Shown: positions 35,723 to 47,198, counted from the first letter of the stretch. The stretch: 64,000 nucleotides of DNA from Clostridium sp. MSJ-8 (GCF_018918325.1 NZ_JAHLQH010000045.1:16225-80224), one strand, 5' to 3'. The notes: a model not told the origin generated them from the sequence alone. Numbers and translations: made by a program.

Positions 35723-36694
35723 TTAAAGTCTATATAGTCTAGTTTGGAATTGGAAGTTTCTCTTTGTTTCAAAGCCATCTTCTGATTCAATATTCTTTAT
35801 ATTTTCAGACATAGATACTAAACTAGCACTCATATTGTCTGCTCTAGCAATTATAAGCGCTTCTTCAAAAGAAGGTTTAACAGGAGAACCCCATTCAAGG
35901 TTTTCATGGTGACTAGCTACAATATGAATAAGTAGTTTAAACCAATTAGGTTTTTGAGGTAGATTCTTTTTGGTGCAAAAATTATTTATAGCTTCGTATA
36001 ATAATCCTATACCTTCAACAATGTGATCATTTAACTTGCCTACTTCTGTCATTTGCGGTTCGAATATTTTCATTGTATAGCAATTTAGTTTGCCTATGTC
36101 ATGCAATAAAGAACCCATCTTTATAAGATCTAAATTAATAGCTCTATCTCCAGTTGTCTTATTCTTAATAGTTGCCATAGATAATGCATATTCTAGAACT
36201 TCTGTGCTATGTTGAGCATTTCCACCAATGAAGTTGTGGTGAATTCCTACTGCAGAAGGTGCATTGAAATAATCTTCTTGAGTATGTATTAATTCTCCAC
36301 TTATAACACCTTCAGTAAATTCTCTTATTTCTTCATTTTCTATTGAATCAACTGCAGAACGTATTATTTTTTTTAAGCTTTCTTTTGGAATATATGAGGT
36401 TTTTGTAACATATTTTATTGCATCTGGTTCAGTATTTAATTCTATATTAGATATATCTATATATTTACCTCTGAAGTCCTTCATTTCTCCTGAAACATTA
36501 TAAACCTTACCTATTTCAGGAATTAAATCATCTTCAGTATGATTCCATTTTTTTGCGACTCCGATGCTAGCACCATCATTAAATTTTATTAATAAATATT
36601 TTCCTCTTGAATAGGGTAATATATCTGCACTTATAATTCCTATATAACTATTAGTAATTTTTTCTCCTACTTGATATTCACTTGCTCTCTTCAT
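35723..36694 (-). CDS. YhaM-like 3'-5' exoribonuclease (OB fold + HD domain)
   Basis: 323 residues. An N-terminal OB-fold nucleic-acid-binding part (YIGIISADILPYSRGKYLLIKFNDG) is followed by an HD phosphohydrolase domain (HHNFIGGNAQHSTEVLEYA, GSLLHDIGKLN, HIVASHHENLEWGSPVKP). This order and length match YhaM family nucleases. It is convergent with the RNA-repair operon, so a role in RNA turnover fits its location. Confidence 0.85.
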   Translation of the reverse strand: MKRASEYQVGEKITNSYIGIISADILPYSRGKYLLIKFNDGASIGVAKKWNHTEDDLIPEIGKVYNVSGEMKDFRGKYIDISNIELNTEPDAIKYVTKTSYIPKESLKKIIRSAVDSIENEEIREFTEGVISGELIHTQEDYFNAPSAVGIHHNFIGGNAQHSTEVLEYALSMATIKNKTTGDRAINLDLIKMGSLLHDIGKLNCYTMKIFEPQMTEVGKLNDHIVEGIGLLYEAINNFCTKKNLPQKPNWFKLLIHIVASHHENLEWGSPVKPSFEEALIIARADNMSASLVSMSENIKNIESEDGFETKRNFQFQTRLYRL

Positions 36695-36975
36695 AAAAAA
36701 TAAGCCTCCATTAACTTTTGTATAAAGTATAACTTATATACAATATTTAATTATTTGTGTTTACAAATAATATTATACATAAAAAAATTATTAATAAGGA
36801 ATTATTTTATAAGAAAATAGTATCTATTCAAACTAAAATTATAAAATAAGGACTAAATTGTATTATGTAATTGTTACATCATTAATGTAATAAAATTATA
36901 TATATAGACATAGTAAGCAAATGTTATTTATCAATAACATTAATGTATAAAAATGAAAAAATGTGAATAAAATAG

Positions 36976-37004
36976 TTGACAAAGGCAACAAAAAGGAATA
37001 TATT
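36976..37004 (+). promoter_or_regulatory. Sigma-A promoter with MarR-like operator
   Basis: TTGACA (36976-36981), 17-base spacer, TATATT (36999-37004). GTTG-ACAAAGG-CAAC over the -35 is a dyad and likely the MarR repressor site. A palindrome AATGTTATT/AATAACATT lies upstream at 36920-36941. The rest of the gap 36695-36975 holds nothing else I can identify. Confidence 0.7.
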
Positions 37005-37042
37005 AGTTTATAGAAAGTGGCAACAATTTTGAGGTGAATATA

Positions 37043-37510
37043 ATGGATGAAAAGAAGGACATTATTTCAGACATTCGTAAGTTCAATCTATTTTATACAA
37101 ATTATTTTGGCTACTTAAACCAACATTTGTTGGAAACTAAATATTCAGTAACAGATATACGTGTATTGATAGAGATTGATAGAATACCTGAATGCACTGC
37201 TAATAAAATGGTGAAGATATTGAAGTTCGATAGGAGCTATATGAGTAGAATCTTAAAGAGATTCGAGAAGAATGGCTTGATAGAGAGAAAGATATCAGAA
37301 ACAGATAAGAGAGTACATTATGTTTCTCTTACAGAGGAAGGCAAGAAGGAATTAGCAGAGATTAACTATAGAGCAGATAAGCAGGTGGCTGGAGTTATTC
37401 AGTATTTGAATGATGAAGAGAAAGAAAGACTTCGAAATGCTGCAAAAGAATTAATGGATTTATTCTCTAGAAATGAAGAATTAAAACATTATCATTATAA
37501 ATCAAGATAG
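37043..37510 (+). CDS. MarR family transcriptional regulator
   Basis: 155 residues from the ATG at 37043, six bases after GAGGTG. Winged helix: YSVTDIRVLIEIDRIPECTANKMVKILKFDRSYMSRILKRFEKNGLIERKISETDKRVHYVSLTEEGK. The recognition helix and the D-x-R wing are intact. Upstream of ilvC by 85 bases on the same strand; a strong promoter with a dyad precedes it, suggesting autorepression. Confidence 0.9.
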   Translation: MDEKKDIISDIRKFNLFYTNYFGYLNQHLLETKYSVTDIRVLIEIDRIPECTANKMVKILKFDRSYMSRILKRFEKNGLIERKISETDKRVHYVSLTEEGKKELAEINYRADKQVAGVIQYLNDEEKERLRNAAKELMDLFSRNEELKHYHYKSR

Positions 37511-37579
37511 AGTAATAATTAAGTGCTCAGTGATGAACTCTTAAATTACATATACACAATATTTTATATTTTAATTTAA

Positions 37580-38611
<1,032 letters not shown>

Positions 38612-38654
38612 TTTGAGCTTAATGAAAATGAGATAATTCATTGCATAATTATAC

Positions 38655-38692
38655 AAAAAGGATCTATTCTTAATAGGAATAGGTCCTTTTTT
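38655..38692 (+). terminator. Terminator of ilvC
   Basis: AAAAAGGATCTATTC / GAATAGGTCCTTTTTT with a short loop. Confidence 0.88.
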
Positions 38693-38892
38693 ACGCTTTA
38701 GGAAATTACATAGAATTTCAAAACAAGTTTTGAAACTTATCATGAAGGATAAACAAAATTTTAGGTACTATAGGTGGACAGATAATTTTAAGAAAAATAT
38801 GTTAAATATGCATTAGTATTGGTATAATGTAATTAATTGTGGGGATATTAAAAGAAGTATCAAGTTAAAATTTAGGAAGTAGGTTTATTGTC

Positions 38893-39900
38893 TTGAAAAA
38901 TAAAAAGAAAAAATTAAAGATATCAATATTTTTTTTAGTAGTATTTGTGGTAGTATCTACCATTACCTTTCCTTTGTATGTTTTCTATGGACCGTTTAAA
39001 GATGTTAGAGATATGGTAGTGGGGTTATCTATGTCTACGACACATTATCAGTTTGTTGCTAAGATGTTTTTTAGTGATAAGGAAATAGAGAATATACTTA
39101 ATAAGGCTAATAAACAAAATAATATAGAAAAAGATGCAAATATAAGTAAAACTGCTGTAGAAGCAATAGCACCGATAGATATTGATGAAACAAATTCAGA
39201 TATAGAGACTATAGAAATCAATACTAATAAATTTAATGGAATGGCAATTATCATAAAAGATTCTACTAGAGTTAAGATAGGTTATTCTAAAAAATTAGGA
39301 GAAGTAGGGGAAACAGTATCAGCTATGGCTGATAGATATGGAGCAATAGCGGCAATAAATGGTGGTGGTTATAAGGATATATCTAATGTAGGGTATTCTG
39401 GGGGAAATGGAGGGCTTCCAATAGGAATACTTATATCAGAAGGAAAAATATTATCACCTAATAAGAGTACAGATTACTCTAAAGTTGAATCAGCTGTATT
39501 TGCTATAGATAATTCTGGAAAGGTGTTTGTAGGAGAAGCTTCAGCACAAGATTTAATAGATAAGGGATATATGGAAGCTATATCATTTTCACCTACATTA
39601 GTTGTTAATGGTAAACCTTATATATCAGAAACAACTTTACATGGAATAAATCCTAGAACTGCAATAGGACAGAGAGAAGACGGAAGTATAATAATGCTAG
39701 TTATAGATGGTAGACGTGGACTAAAATTTGGTGCTACATTAGAGCAAGTACAAGAAGTTATGTTAAGTCTAGGTGCAGTTAATGCTATGTGTTTAGATGG
39801 AGGTGGGTCTTCGGTTATGTATTATGATGGAGAAGTTATAAACACTCCTTCTAATTTAACAGGAGAGAGATGTGTTCCAGATATAATTTATGTGAAATAG
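38893..39900 (+). CDS. Phosphodiester glycosidase family protein (NAGPA domain)
   Basis: 335 residues with a TTG start after AGGAAGTAGG. One N-terminal membrane anchor (about 10-30), a linker, then the NAGPA/DUF2233 fold: GAIAAINGGGYKD, LPIGILISEGKIL, and the signature MCLDGGGSSVMYYDG. This family removes sugars from phosphodiester-linked glycans on the outer face of the cell. It leads a group with the next gene and the second MoxR operon. Confidence 0.85.
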   Translation: MKNKKKKLKISIFFLVVFVVVSTITFPLYVFYGPFKDVRDMVVGLSMSTTHYQFVAKMFFSDKEIENILNKANKQNNIEKDANISKTAVEAIAPIDIDETNSDIETIEINTNKFNGMAIIIKDSTRVKIGYSKKLGEVGETVSAMADRYGAIAAINGGGYKDISNVGYSGGNGGLPIGILISEGKILSPNKSTDYSKVESAVFAIDNSGKVFVGEASAQDLIDKGYMEAISFSPTLVVNGKPYISETTLHGINPRTAIGQREDGSIIMLVIDGRRGLKFGATLEQVQEVMLSLGAVNAMCLDGGGSSVMYYDGEVINTPSNLTGERCVPDIIYVK

Positions 39901-39910
39901 CGGTGAAGAT

Positions 39911-40981
39911 ATGAAGAGAAGAAGTAAGATAATAATAGGAGTTATAGTTACTGTAATTGTATCTATAGCAGTACAAACACTAGCATTAATATTTATTCAG
40001 AAATATTATATAGATAGTGATTTGGCAATAACATTTAATAATGTTACGGAAAAACCTAAAACGGAATCTAAGTATGAAGAAGATAAAGGTGTAGATATAC
40101 CAGAGGAAGCTCAGAATGTAATGATATCTAATGATGGGAAATATATTTTATATGTATACAATGATCAAGCACATGTGGTTAATTATGATACTAGAGAAGA
40201 TTCAATAATAGATTTTCAGTTAAGAGGTGAGAATACACTACTTACTTGGCATGATACTGAATCCAAGATAATAATAGCATCTACGGGGGAAGATAACATA
40301 GTGGGATTTAAGATGTATATATATGATCCTAAGAGTAAAGAAGTGAATGCTGCTTTAGATTATAATAATCAGCAGAGAACATATTATTTAAATAATATAT
40401 ATGAGAAAATAACGGATATTGCAATTAATAATTATAATACTATATTATATCTTAAAGTTCAGAATAAGCTTGCAGATTGGATAAATAGATTAGATATATC
40501 AGGAGATACTTATGCATTATCACTAGGATGCAATAATATAGGTAATTATGTGATTATGAAGGAAAAAGATGAAGTGTGTTATGAAAATCTTGATGATAAT
40601 TCTATATATTATACAGATTCAGGTGTGACTAAAAAGATATCAATAGATAGTGGATTAAAGATACTTGGAATGAAGAATAATATCTTATATATAGCAAAAG
40701 AAGAGAATAATAAAATTTCTAAGATATATTATAAGAATTTAGACAATGAAGATATTGAGAATGACAATTGGAACAAAATGGATATTAATAGTTATACTGA
40801 TAGAAATAATATTATGTTAAGTGAAGATGGAAATATATATTTAATAATAGATAATAAATTAAAGAATCTTATGGATAATTCTGAAATAAACTATGAGAAT
40901 GGAAAGATTATTAAGATATTAGACAATGAATTTTTTATAAGGATAGGAAATAAGATTAAGAAAATGAGTTTAACTAAATAA
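39911..40981 (+). CDS. Membrane-anchored beta-propeller-like protein
   Basis: 356 residues. N-terminal anchor (about 7-28), then a soluble extracytoplasmic part with repeating beta-strand pattern (MISNDGKYILYVYND, DTRED, LSEDGNIYLIID). This looks like a WD40/TolB-type propeller. Start eleven bases after the glycosidase stop; RBS GGTGAAGAT is modest. I do not recognise a family. Probably an envelope protein working with its neighbours. Confidence 0.6.
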   Translation: MKRRSKIIIGVIVTVIVSIAVQTLALIFIQKYYIDSDLAITFNNVTEKPKTESKYEEDKGVDIPEEAQNVMISNDGKYILYVYNDQAHVVNYDTREDSIIDFQLRGENTLLTWHDTESKIIIASTGEDNIVGFKMYIYDPKSKEVNAALDYNNQQRTYYLNNIYEKITDIAINNYNTILYLKVQNKLADWINRLDISGDTYALSLGCNNIGNYVIMKEKDEVCYENLDDNSIYYTDSGVTKKISIDSGLKILGMKNNILYIAKEENNKISKIYYKNLDNEDIENDNWNKMDINSYTDRNNIMLSEDGNIYLIIDNKLKNLMDNSEINYENGKIIKILDNEFFIRIGNKIKKMSLTK

Positions 40982-41070
40982 TTATCTTGCATTTATGAAG
41001 GTATGAAAAATTAAAAGAATTATATAAATCAATTATATATATAATTAATAATAAAATAGTGGAGGGGACT

Positions 41071-42018
41071 ATGGGAGAATATAACCAAAAAGTAAATAAC
41101 ATAATTGTTGAAGTGAAGAAAGTTATAAAGGGGAAGGATATAGTAATAAGGAAGGTACTAACTAGTATACTAGCACAAGGGAATATACTTATAGAAGATG
41201 TTCCAGGTGTGGGTAAGACAACATTGGCATTAGCTTTTTCAAGAGCTATGGCATTAGAATGCAGAAGAATGCAATTTACACCAGATGTTATGCCATCGGA
41301 TATTACAGGATTTAGTATATACAATAAGAATATTCAGGATTTTGAATATAAGCAAGGAGCGATAATGACTAATCTATTTCTTGCAGATGAAGTTAATAGA
41401 ACATCTTCTAAAACTCAATCGGCATTATTAGAAGTTATGGAGGAAGGGAAAGTAACAGTAGATGGAATAACTAGATGCGTACCTAAACCTTTTATAGTTA
41501 TAGCTACGCAGAATCCAATAGGATCTGTAGGTACTCATATGTTACCAGAATCTCAACTAGATAGATTCATGATAAAGATAACTATAGGTTATCCTAATAT
41601 TGAGAGTGAGATAAATATGTTAAAAGGTAAACAGAATAATGTTCCATTAGATAGTGTGCAAGAAGTTGTCAATAAAGAAGAAGTGTTAATTATGCAAGAA
41701 CAAGTGGAAAATGTATTTGTTCATGACGACATATTTGACTACATAGCTAGACTTGTGTATGAAACTAGAAACAATCCTTTAATTGAACTGGGAATAAGCC
41801 CTAGAGGAACTGTAGCATTAACACAAATGGCAAAAGCATCTGCATTTATTGATGGTAGGGATTATGTAATACCTGAAGATATAATAGGATGCTTTGAAGA
41901 TGTAGTGTCTCATAGAATAATATTAAGTTCAAATGCTAGGTTGAATAATTACACTATATCTGATGTTATATCAGAAGTAAGAAGTAAAGTAGCACAAGGC
42001 AAAAGGGTGAAGAGATGA
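41071..42018 (+). CDS. MoxR-type AAA+ ATPase 2
   Basis: 315 residues from the ATG at 41071 (RBS GGAGGGG); a GTG at 41059 lies upstream of that RBS. Walker A IEDVPGVGKTTLAL, Walker B LFLADEVNRTSSK, sensor IVIATQNPIGSVGTHMLPESQLDRF and lid GISPRGTVALTQMA. Head of MoxR-DUF58-transglutaminase; the DUF58 start overlaps its stop by four bases. Paralog of 14508-15461. Confidence 0.92.
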   Translation: MGEYNQKVNNIIVEVKKVIKGKDIVIRKVLTSILAQGNILIEDVPGVGKTTLALAFSRAMALECRRMQFTPDVMPSDITGFSIYNKNIQDFEYKQGAIMTNLFLADEVNRTSSKTQSALLEVMEEGKVTVDGITRCVPKPFIVIATQNPIGSVGTHMLPESQLDRFMIKITIGYPNIESEINMLKGKQNNVPLDSVQEVVNKEEVLIMQEQVENVFVHDDIFDYIARLVYETRNNPLIELGISPRGTVALTQMAKASAFIDGRDYVIPEDIIGCFEDVVSHRIILSSNARLNNYTISDVISEVRSKVAQGKRVKR

Positions 42019-43175
42019 TAATAAGTATAATATTATATTTATGTTTAGTGGTGGGAACTATAATATTTGCAGCTTTATATAGATTTTATTTTCCAATAGT
42101 AATAATTTTATTAGAAATAATTCTGCCTATTGTACTATTTATAATTACAATGATATCTAGATTATTATTGGAAATAAGAATAAATAGTAAATTTAATACA
42201 TTTAATAAAGGTTCAGAAGTTCCGATAGATATAGCTATAGATAATAAATCAATATTTCCTATATCTAAGATTAGGTTTAATGTTATTTGTAAGGATAGAT
42301 ATGGAAAACAGTCTGTAGTTAAGATAAAGACTTTGGCTAATAGTAGATCAATAACTAATATTACTTATAATATAGATGTAAAGTATTGTGGAATTATAGA
42401 TATAGCAATTGAAAAGGTTTATATATATGATTATTTATCCTTATTTAAAATTAGGAAAAAGATAAATAAAAGAGCTAGCATAATTATATTACCTAATGTT
42501 TACAATGTAGATAATGATATAGCTATATCTGAAGTAGAATGCGATGAAGGTACAAGATATTCAGAATATATTAGTGGAGAAGATAATTCAGAGATATTTG
42601 ACATAAGAGATTATGTTCAAGGAGATAAGCTTAATAGAGTTCATTGGAAGCTTAGTAGTAAATATGACAATATGGTTGTAAAGGAATTTGGATATCCTTT
42701 ATCAACAAGAATTGAATTATTACTAGAATTATATGTGGATAAGTCTAAAGAGTGGGAGAAGATAGTGGATGGGTTAATAGAAACAGTAGCATCAGTATCA
42801 AGTTCTTTAATTCAAAAAGGTCATGAACATAATATAGTATGGTATCGAGAAGATATTAAAGAATTAGTTAGTGAAAGAATAACTTCATTTGAAGATTTTC
42901 ATAGGACAATTAAAGATATATTAAATTGTAATTTATATTTAGATGCTCTTAAGGCATTATCGCTATATTCAGAGGGAACTATGCAACCAGAAGCAAGTGG
43001 AGGAATATATTTTACATCAGTATATAATGATGTTGATAGCAAAATAGGACTAAACACAATAGTTGTAACAGATATGGAATGTGATGAAATCAATGTTTCC
43101 TCTGCGAACGTTACTAGATGTAGCATTGTTAATGTAAATAATATTGAAGATGACATTAAAAAATTGATTATATAA
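42015..43175 (+). CDS. DUF58 family protein 2
   Basis: 386 residues. Two membrane segments at the start, a beta domain, then the signature FDIRDYVQGDKLNRVHWKLSSKYDNMVVKEF. It overlaps MoxR 2 by four bases (ATGA), showing translational coupling. Same family as 13396-14505 but clearly diverged from it. Confidence 0.87.
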   Translation: MIISIILYLCLVVGTIIFAALYRFYFPIVIILLEIILPIVLFIITMISRLLLEIRINSKFNTFNKGSEVPIDIAIDNKSIFPISKIRFNVICKDRYGKQSVVKIKTLANSRSITNITYNIDVKYCGIIDIAIEKVYIYDYLSLFKIRKKINKRASIIILPNVYNVDNDIAISEVECDEGTRYSEYISGEDNSEIFDIRDYVQGDKLNRVHWKLSSKYDNMVVKEFGYPLSTRIELLLELYVDKSKEWEKIVDGLIETVASVSSSLIQKGHEHNIVWYREDIKELVSERITSFEDFHRTIKDILNCNLYLDALKALSLYSEGTMQPEASGGIYFTSVYNDVDSKIGLNTIVVTDMECDEINVSSANVTRCSIVNVNNIEDDIKKLII

Positions 43176-43189
43176 AAAGGTATTGAATT

Positions 43190-45904
43190 ATGAAAATGAG
43201 AAAAAATAAAAATAATATGTATAATTACAAAATAAAAACAACTATATATAGTGAGGGAAAAGATAAAACTAATATATTTGAGTATTTTATAATTCTTATA
43301 GGCGTTATGGCTACCATGTTAATTATAACTACCGCATTTAATTGGAACCATGTATATGAGAAATTAATAATAATAGAATCAATAATAGTTACATTAGTGA
43401 TGTGTATATTGTTTAAACAGAAAAAGAAAGTAAATATAATAATAGCAATTGTAATATTTATTGTTGGAGTTATTAATATACACAATATAGTCTATTCCTT
43501 TGTAAAAGTTTTTAATAATTATAAAAAGTATTGTGTAACAGAAGGAGTAATAGTTGTTGGAATATGCTCAATATTATTAGCATTTTTTATTACCCTTATT
43601 GTTAAGAAGAAACCTAGCATAATATTAGCAATTATAGTTACATTACCATTTTTATTAATTGTAACTCTAAGTGGTAAACTTCCTTCTAATGTATCATTTG
43701 CTATGTTAATAGCTTTTTTATTATCTATATTGTTTATGAATGTCAAGAAGAAAAAGATGAATATTGACAGAGAAACAGTTGAAAAGAGTAATGCAATTAT
43801 AGGGATAACAGCTATTATGATAGCTTTCGCTATTATAATGGGAATATGTCATGTATTCACTAAAGAAGATTATGATAGCCTTTGTAGAGATTTATTACCG
43901 GTTTATAACAATATAGATTGTTTTATGGAAGATATGTCTTTAGAGAATTTTAAGAATATATTTAAAAATAATATTGTAGCTACAGGAGGTGTAAGTGGAG
44001 GTGAATTGGGAAATGTATCAAAGTTAGAATATGATAATAGTACTGATCTTATAGTTAACTTACCTGTAGAAGAAAATTTAAATAGAAATATATATTTAAA
44101 AGGATATGTAGGTGGAGAATATAATAGCAACTGTTGGAAGCAAGTTAATGATAATGACTATAAAGATCTTCAAAAAAAGTTAGATAATAAAGATATTAGT
44201 GGTATGGTACAGAATATTAGTTCAAGTGAGATAGCAGAAGTTAATGGTTCATTAAAAGGCACAAGTGAGAAGTTTATTAACTATAAAGGAAAGATGCAAA
44301 TAGAGAATATAGATGCAAACAAAGAATATGCATATCTTCCTTATGCTTCTATATATACTGATGATTTTATATATTCAAAAGATTTAGGGTGTAGTGCGAA
44401 AAATCAAGATAAATATTCAGTAGAATATTATAATTATGAAGAGGATATAGATACTATAGAGAATATTTTCTCAAGTAAGAGAGATAATGATATAAATAAG
44501 TTAGAAGCTATATATAGGAATTATGTATATGAAGTATATACTAAGTTACCAAGCAATAGTTTAAAAGATATAAAACAAAAATATAAAGGATTATCAGAAA
44601 GGAATTCTTTAATCTCTTGTATAAATATTGCCAAAAAAGCTGTTTTAGAAGGAACAAAATATGACTTACAACCTGGAACATTACCTTGGGGAAAAGACTT
44701 TGTTGAGTATTTCTTGAATGAAAATAGAAAGGGATATTGCGTTCATTTTGCTAGTGCAGGAGCAGTGATACTAAGAGCTATGGGAGTACCTGCTAGATAT
44801 GTAGAGGGATATGTTATATATCCTGAGGATTTTGAACTTGCATCATTTTATCTAAGTGCAGATCCTATAGAATATAATATTTCTGATATATCTATATTAA
44901 ATACTATGTCATTAGAAAAGCTTGATGAGGCATTTGTTGAAGACATTGATGAAAGAACTATAAATGAAACATATAGTACTATGTATAATATAAATGGTGA
45001 GATATATCAATTAATTATTGATCAAGTAGTGGGCATTTATGATGTGGATGATCAATACAAAAAAACTGGAGATAATACCTTTAGATTTATGAATGTTGAT
45101 TATAAAATTGAAGATAACAAGGTAAAGAGAGTAGATGAAGTGGATTATGATTCTATATTTTCAGCAGGTAGTTCAACAGCAGTTCAATCACAAGGTGCAA
45201 AAGTAAAATTAACAGATGCAAGAGCGCATGCTTGGGTAGAAGTGTATATAGATGGATATGGTTGGTATCCTGTAGAATTTACGCCAAGTAATATGAACAG
45301 CGATTATGATGATTATGAATCTATGGAAGAAGAATTAAATATTGAAAGTGCAAGCAATTCAGGTGAAGAAAATTCTGTTAATCAAAATGAACCAAGCCAA
45401 TCTAATACTACAGAAAGCACAAACCCAAAAGATATTAAGGTAGATGCTAATCAAGATAGTAGCATATTGACTACAACTTTAAATATTTTAGTTATAATTG
45501 TTGCAACAATAATAGCTGTATTTATCTTAACTATAGTTATTAGTAGATGTATATTTAGTTATAAGAATAAAGTTATGGAGAAGAGTTCTGACAGAAACAA
45601 ATCTGCCATTTATTTTTACAACAAACTAATAAAATCAATAGAATTCTATTTAGGGGAGAGTATAGTTATAGAGTCATACAAAGAATTTGCAGAAACAATA
45701 AATAATGAAATTAAATTTATTGATATAAAATGGTTTAATAGATTAACAGAATTATTCTTAAAGGCAAAATATAGTAATAAACAAATATCTAAAGATGAAT
45801 TAGAAGATTTAATAAAAGGAAGTTATAAAATAAGACAAATAATATATAATAACTTATCAAGGGTGAAATGCTTTAATTACAAATATGTGAAAAAATGCAT
45901 ATAA
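43190..45904 (+). CDS. Transglutaminase-like membrane protein (TgpA type)
   Basis: 904 residues. Six or so membrane helices in the first ~230 residues, an external domain, a transglutaminase core with Cys517 (RKGYCVHFASAGAV) and His680 (ARAHAWVEVYIDGYGWYPVEFTPS), a helix near 765-790 and a DUF4129-like C-terminal domain. The spacing between Cys and His is 163 residues, roughly a hundred more than usual, because of an acidic insert (about 540-665). It completes the MoxR-DUF58-transglutaminase trio and probably modifies or cleaves envelope proteins. Confidence 0.88.
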   Translation: MKMRKNKNNMYNYKIKTTIYSEGKDKTNIFEYFIILIGVMATMLIITTAFNWNHVYEKLIIIESIIVTLVMCILFKQKKKVNIIIAIVIFIVGVINIHNIVYSFVKVFNNYKKYCVTEGVIVVGICSILLAFFITLIVKKKPSIILAIIVTLPFLLIVTLSGKLPSNVSFAMLIAFLLSILFMNVKKKKMNIDRETVEKSNAIIGITAIMIAFAIIMGICHVFTKEDYDSLCRDLLPVYNNIDCFMEDMSLENFKNIFKNNIVATGGVSGGELGNVSKLEYDNSTDLIVNLPVEENLNRNIYLKGYVGGEYNSNCWKQVNDNDYKDLQKKLDNKDISGMVQNISSSEIAEVNGSLKGTSEKFINYKGKMQIENIDANKEYAYLPYASIYTDDFIYSKDLGCSAKNQDKYSVEYYNYEEDIDTIENIFSSKRDNDINKLEAIYRNYVYEVYTKLPSNSLKDIKQKYKGLSERNSLISCINIAKKAVLEGTKYDLQPGTLPWGKDFVEYFLNENRKGYCVHFASAGAVILRAMGVPARYVEGYVIYPEDFELASFYLSADPIEYNISDISILNTMSLEKLDEAFVEDIDERTINETYSTMYNINGEIYQLIIDQVVGIYDVDDQYKKTGDNTFRFMNVDYKIEDNKVKRVDEVDYDSIFSAGSSTAVQSQGAKVKLTDARAHAWVEVYIDGYGWYPVEFTPSNMNSDYDDYESMEEELNIESASNSGEENSVNQNEPSQSNTTESTNPKDIKVDANQDSSILTTTLNILVIIVATIIAVFILTIVISRCIFSYKNKVMEKSSDRNKSAIYFYNKLIKSIEFYLGESIVIESYKEFAETINNEIKFIDIKWFNRLTELFLKAKYSNKQISKDELEDLIKGSYKIRQIIYNNLSRVKCFNYKYVKKCI

Positions 45905-45972
45905 ATCTCCTTTTTGGACTATTTTAAGATAAACATTTGTAGTATAATTTATAATAAGAAGGGGGAGTTTTG

Positions 45973-46416
45973 GTGTTCTATTTGACTAGTTTCTTTACTT
46001 TAAATATGATTAATGACGTAGATGATATACAATATTTAAAAATGACTAAAATATCTAAACATGATGTAAAAAAACTAATAGATTCTAGAGAAATAGTATC
46101 GCTTTGTGAAGATACTGAACGTATTGAAGCTGAAAAGAAATCTTTAGGTATAGAAGAAATAAAATATCAAGAAAATCTTATAAAAATAAAACCAGAAGAT
46201 TTACTAATTGTTCTACATCTTATGGAAGATAATGATATAGAATATATTAAGATAGAATTAAGTGCAGATTGGAAAGTGGATTATTATACTAGAAAAGGCT
46301 TATTATTAAAACACATAGATTTAGGAAACACTATATATGAAGAGGCGAAGAGAAAAGCGTTTTTAGCTGGTGTTGGAGTAGAGTATGACGTGTATGATAT
46401 ATATTATCAAAAATAA
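45973..46416 (+). CDS. Hypothetical 147-residue protein
   Basis: GTG start at 45973, six bases after GGGGGAG (a TTG at 45970 is the other option). Soluble, charged, no membrane segment or cysteine cluster. Features: SREIVSLCEDTERIEAEKKSLG near the middle and a KPEDLLIVLHLMEDNDIEYIKIEL strand-helix pattern. No family recognised. It lies between the transglutaminase and the signal-peptidase-like gene. Confidence 0.65.
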   Translation: MFYLTSFFTLNMINDVDDIQYLKMTKISKHDVKKLIDSREIVSLCEDTERIEAEKKSLGIEEIKYQENLIKIKPEDLLIVLHLMEDNDIEYIKIELSADWKVDYYTRKGLLLKHIDLGNTIYEEAKRKAFLAGVGVEYDVYDIYYQK

Positions 46417-46539
46417 ATATTAATAATGGATTACAAATATAAACATTTGGTAAAAAAGTAGAAGTATATATTGAAAATGTCTTCCCAAAATATTACAATA
46501 ACCTAAAGAGATAAAATAGGGTATAAGGGAGAGGCTAAT

Positions 46540-47136
46540 ATGGTATATGAGAGTGTTGAAAAGAGTCCACAAACAATAGAATATTTAAGAAAGATAAAGA
46601 GAGAAAACAGACGAAAATTTTTATTGAAAAATAGAAATAAATTCATTATAGTAGGTATAGTCATACTGTTATTTGTTTTATTTAATGTTATAAGAAGTAT
46701 TTTTTTCTTCACTATAGACACTGTTAATTTAAGTGATATGAATGGAACATTTCAAATGGGTGATAGAATAAAAGTAGAGAAGAATTTTGGAGATATTGAA
46801 AGAGGAAAAGTATATAAGATAAATAAAGATGGTCAGATTATGTATCTTCGTTGCATAGGTGTAGGTGGAGATAATATAATTGTTGAAAATGACAATGTAT
46901 ATGTAAATGGTATGTTGTTTAATGAAAAATATGTTTCATCAGAGATGACTTCAAAGGTAAATTTGAAAGTGGATATACCAGAAGGTGAATATTTCTTTAT
47001 GGGTGATAATAGAAATAGTTCTTATGATAGTAGATATTGGGCAAGTAAGTCTATATCAGCAAATAACATAATAGGTGAAGTTACAGAGAAGGTTTCTCTT
47101 TTTGGACAAAATAAAAAGATAACATATTATAATTAA
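46540..47136 (+). CDS. Signal peptidase I homolog lacking the catalytic Ser and Lys
   Basis: 198 residues; one membrane anchor (about 38-60) and an S26 fold. Box B reads SDMNGTFQMGDRIKVEK: the residue before the conserved Met, normally the Ser nucleophile, is Asp66. Box D reads MYLRCIGVGGD: the general-base Lys before the Arg is Leu103. Box E (GDNRNSSYDSRYW) and the RGKVY and VYVNG strands are intact. So the fold is kept but the Ser/Lys dyad is gone. It may be a regulator or pseudoenzyme. RBS GGGAGAGG. Confidence 0.8.
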   Translation: MVYESVEKSPQTIEYLRKIKRENRRKFLLKNRNKFIIVGIVILLFVLFNVIRSIFFFTIDTVNLSDMNGTFQMGDRIKVEKNFGDIERGKVYKINKDGQIMYLRCIGVGGDNIIVENDNVYVNGMLFNEKYVSSEMTSKVNLKVDIPEGEYFFMGDNRNSSYDSRYWASKSISANNIIGEVTEKVSLFGQNKKITYYN

Positions 47137-47155
47137 AATATATTAGACTTATTGC

Positions 47156-47198
47156 AAAGGAGCCAAAATTACTAAAATAGTAGTTTTAGCTCCTTTTT
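47156..47198 (+). terminator. Terminator after the signal-peptidase-like gene
   Basis: AAAGGAGC(C)AAAATTACTA / TAGTAGTTTTAGCTCCTTTTT. Confidence 0.85.
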
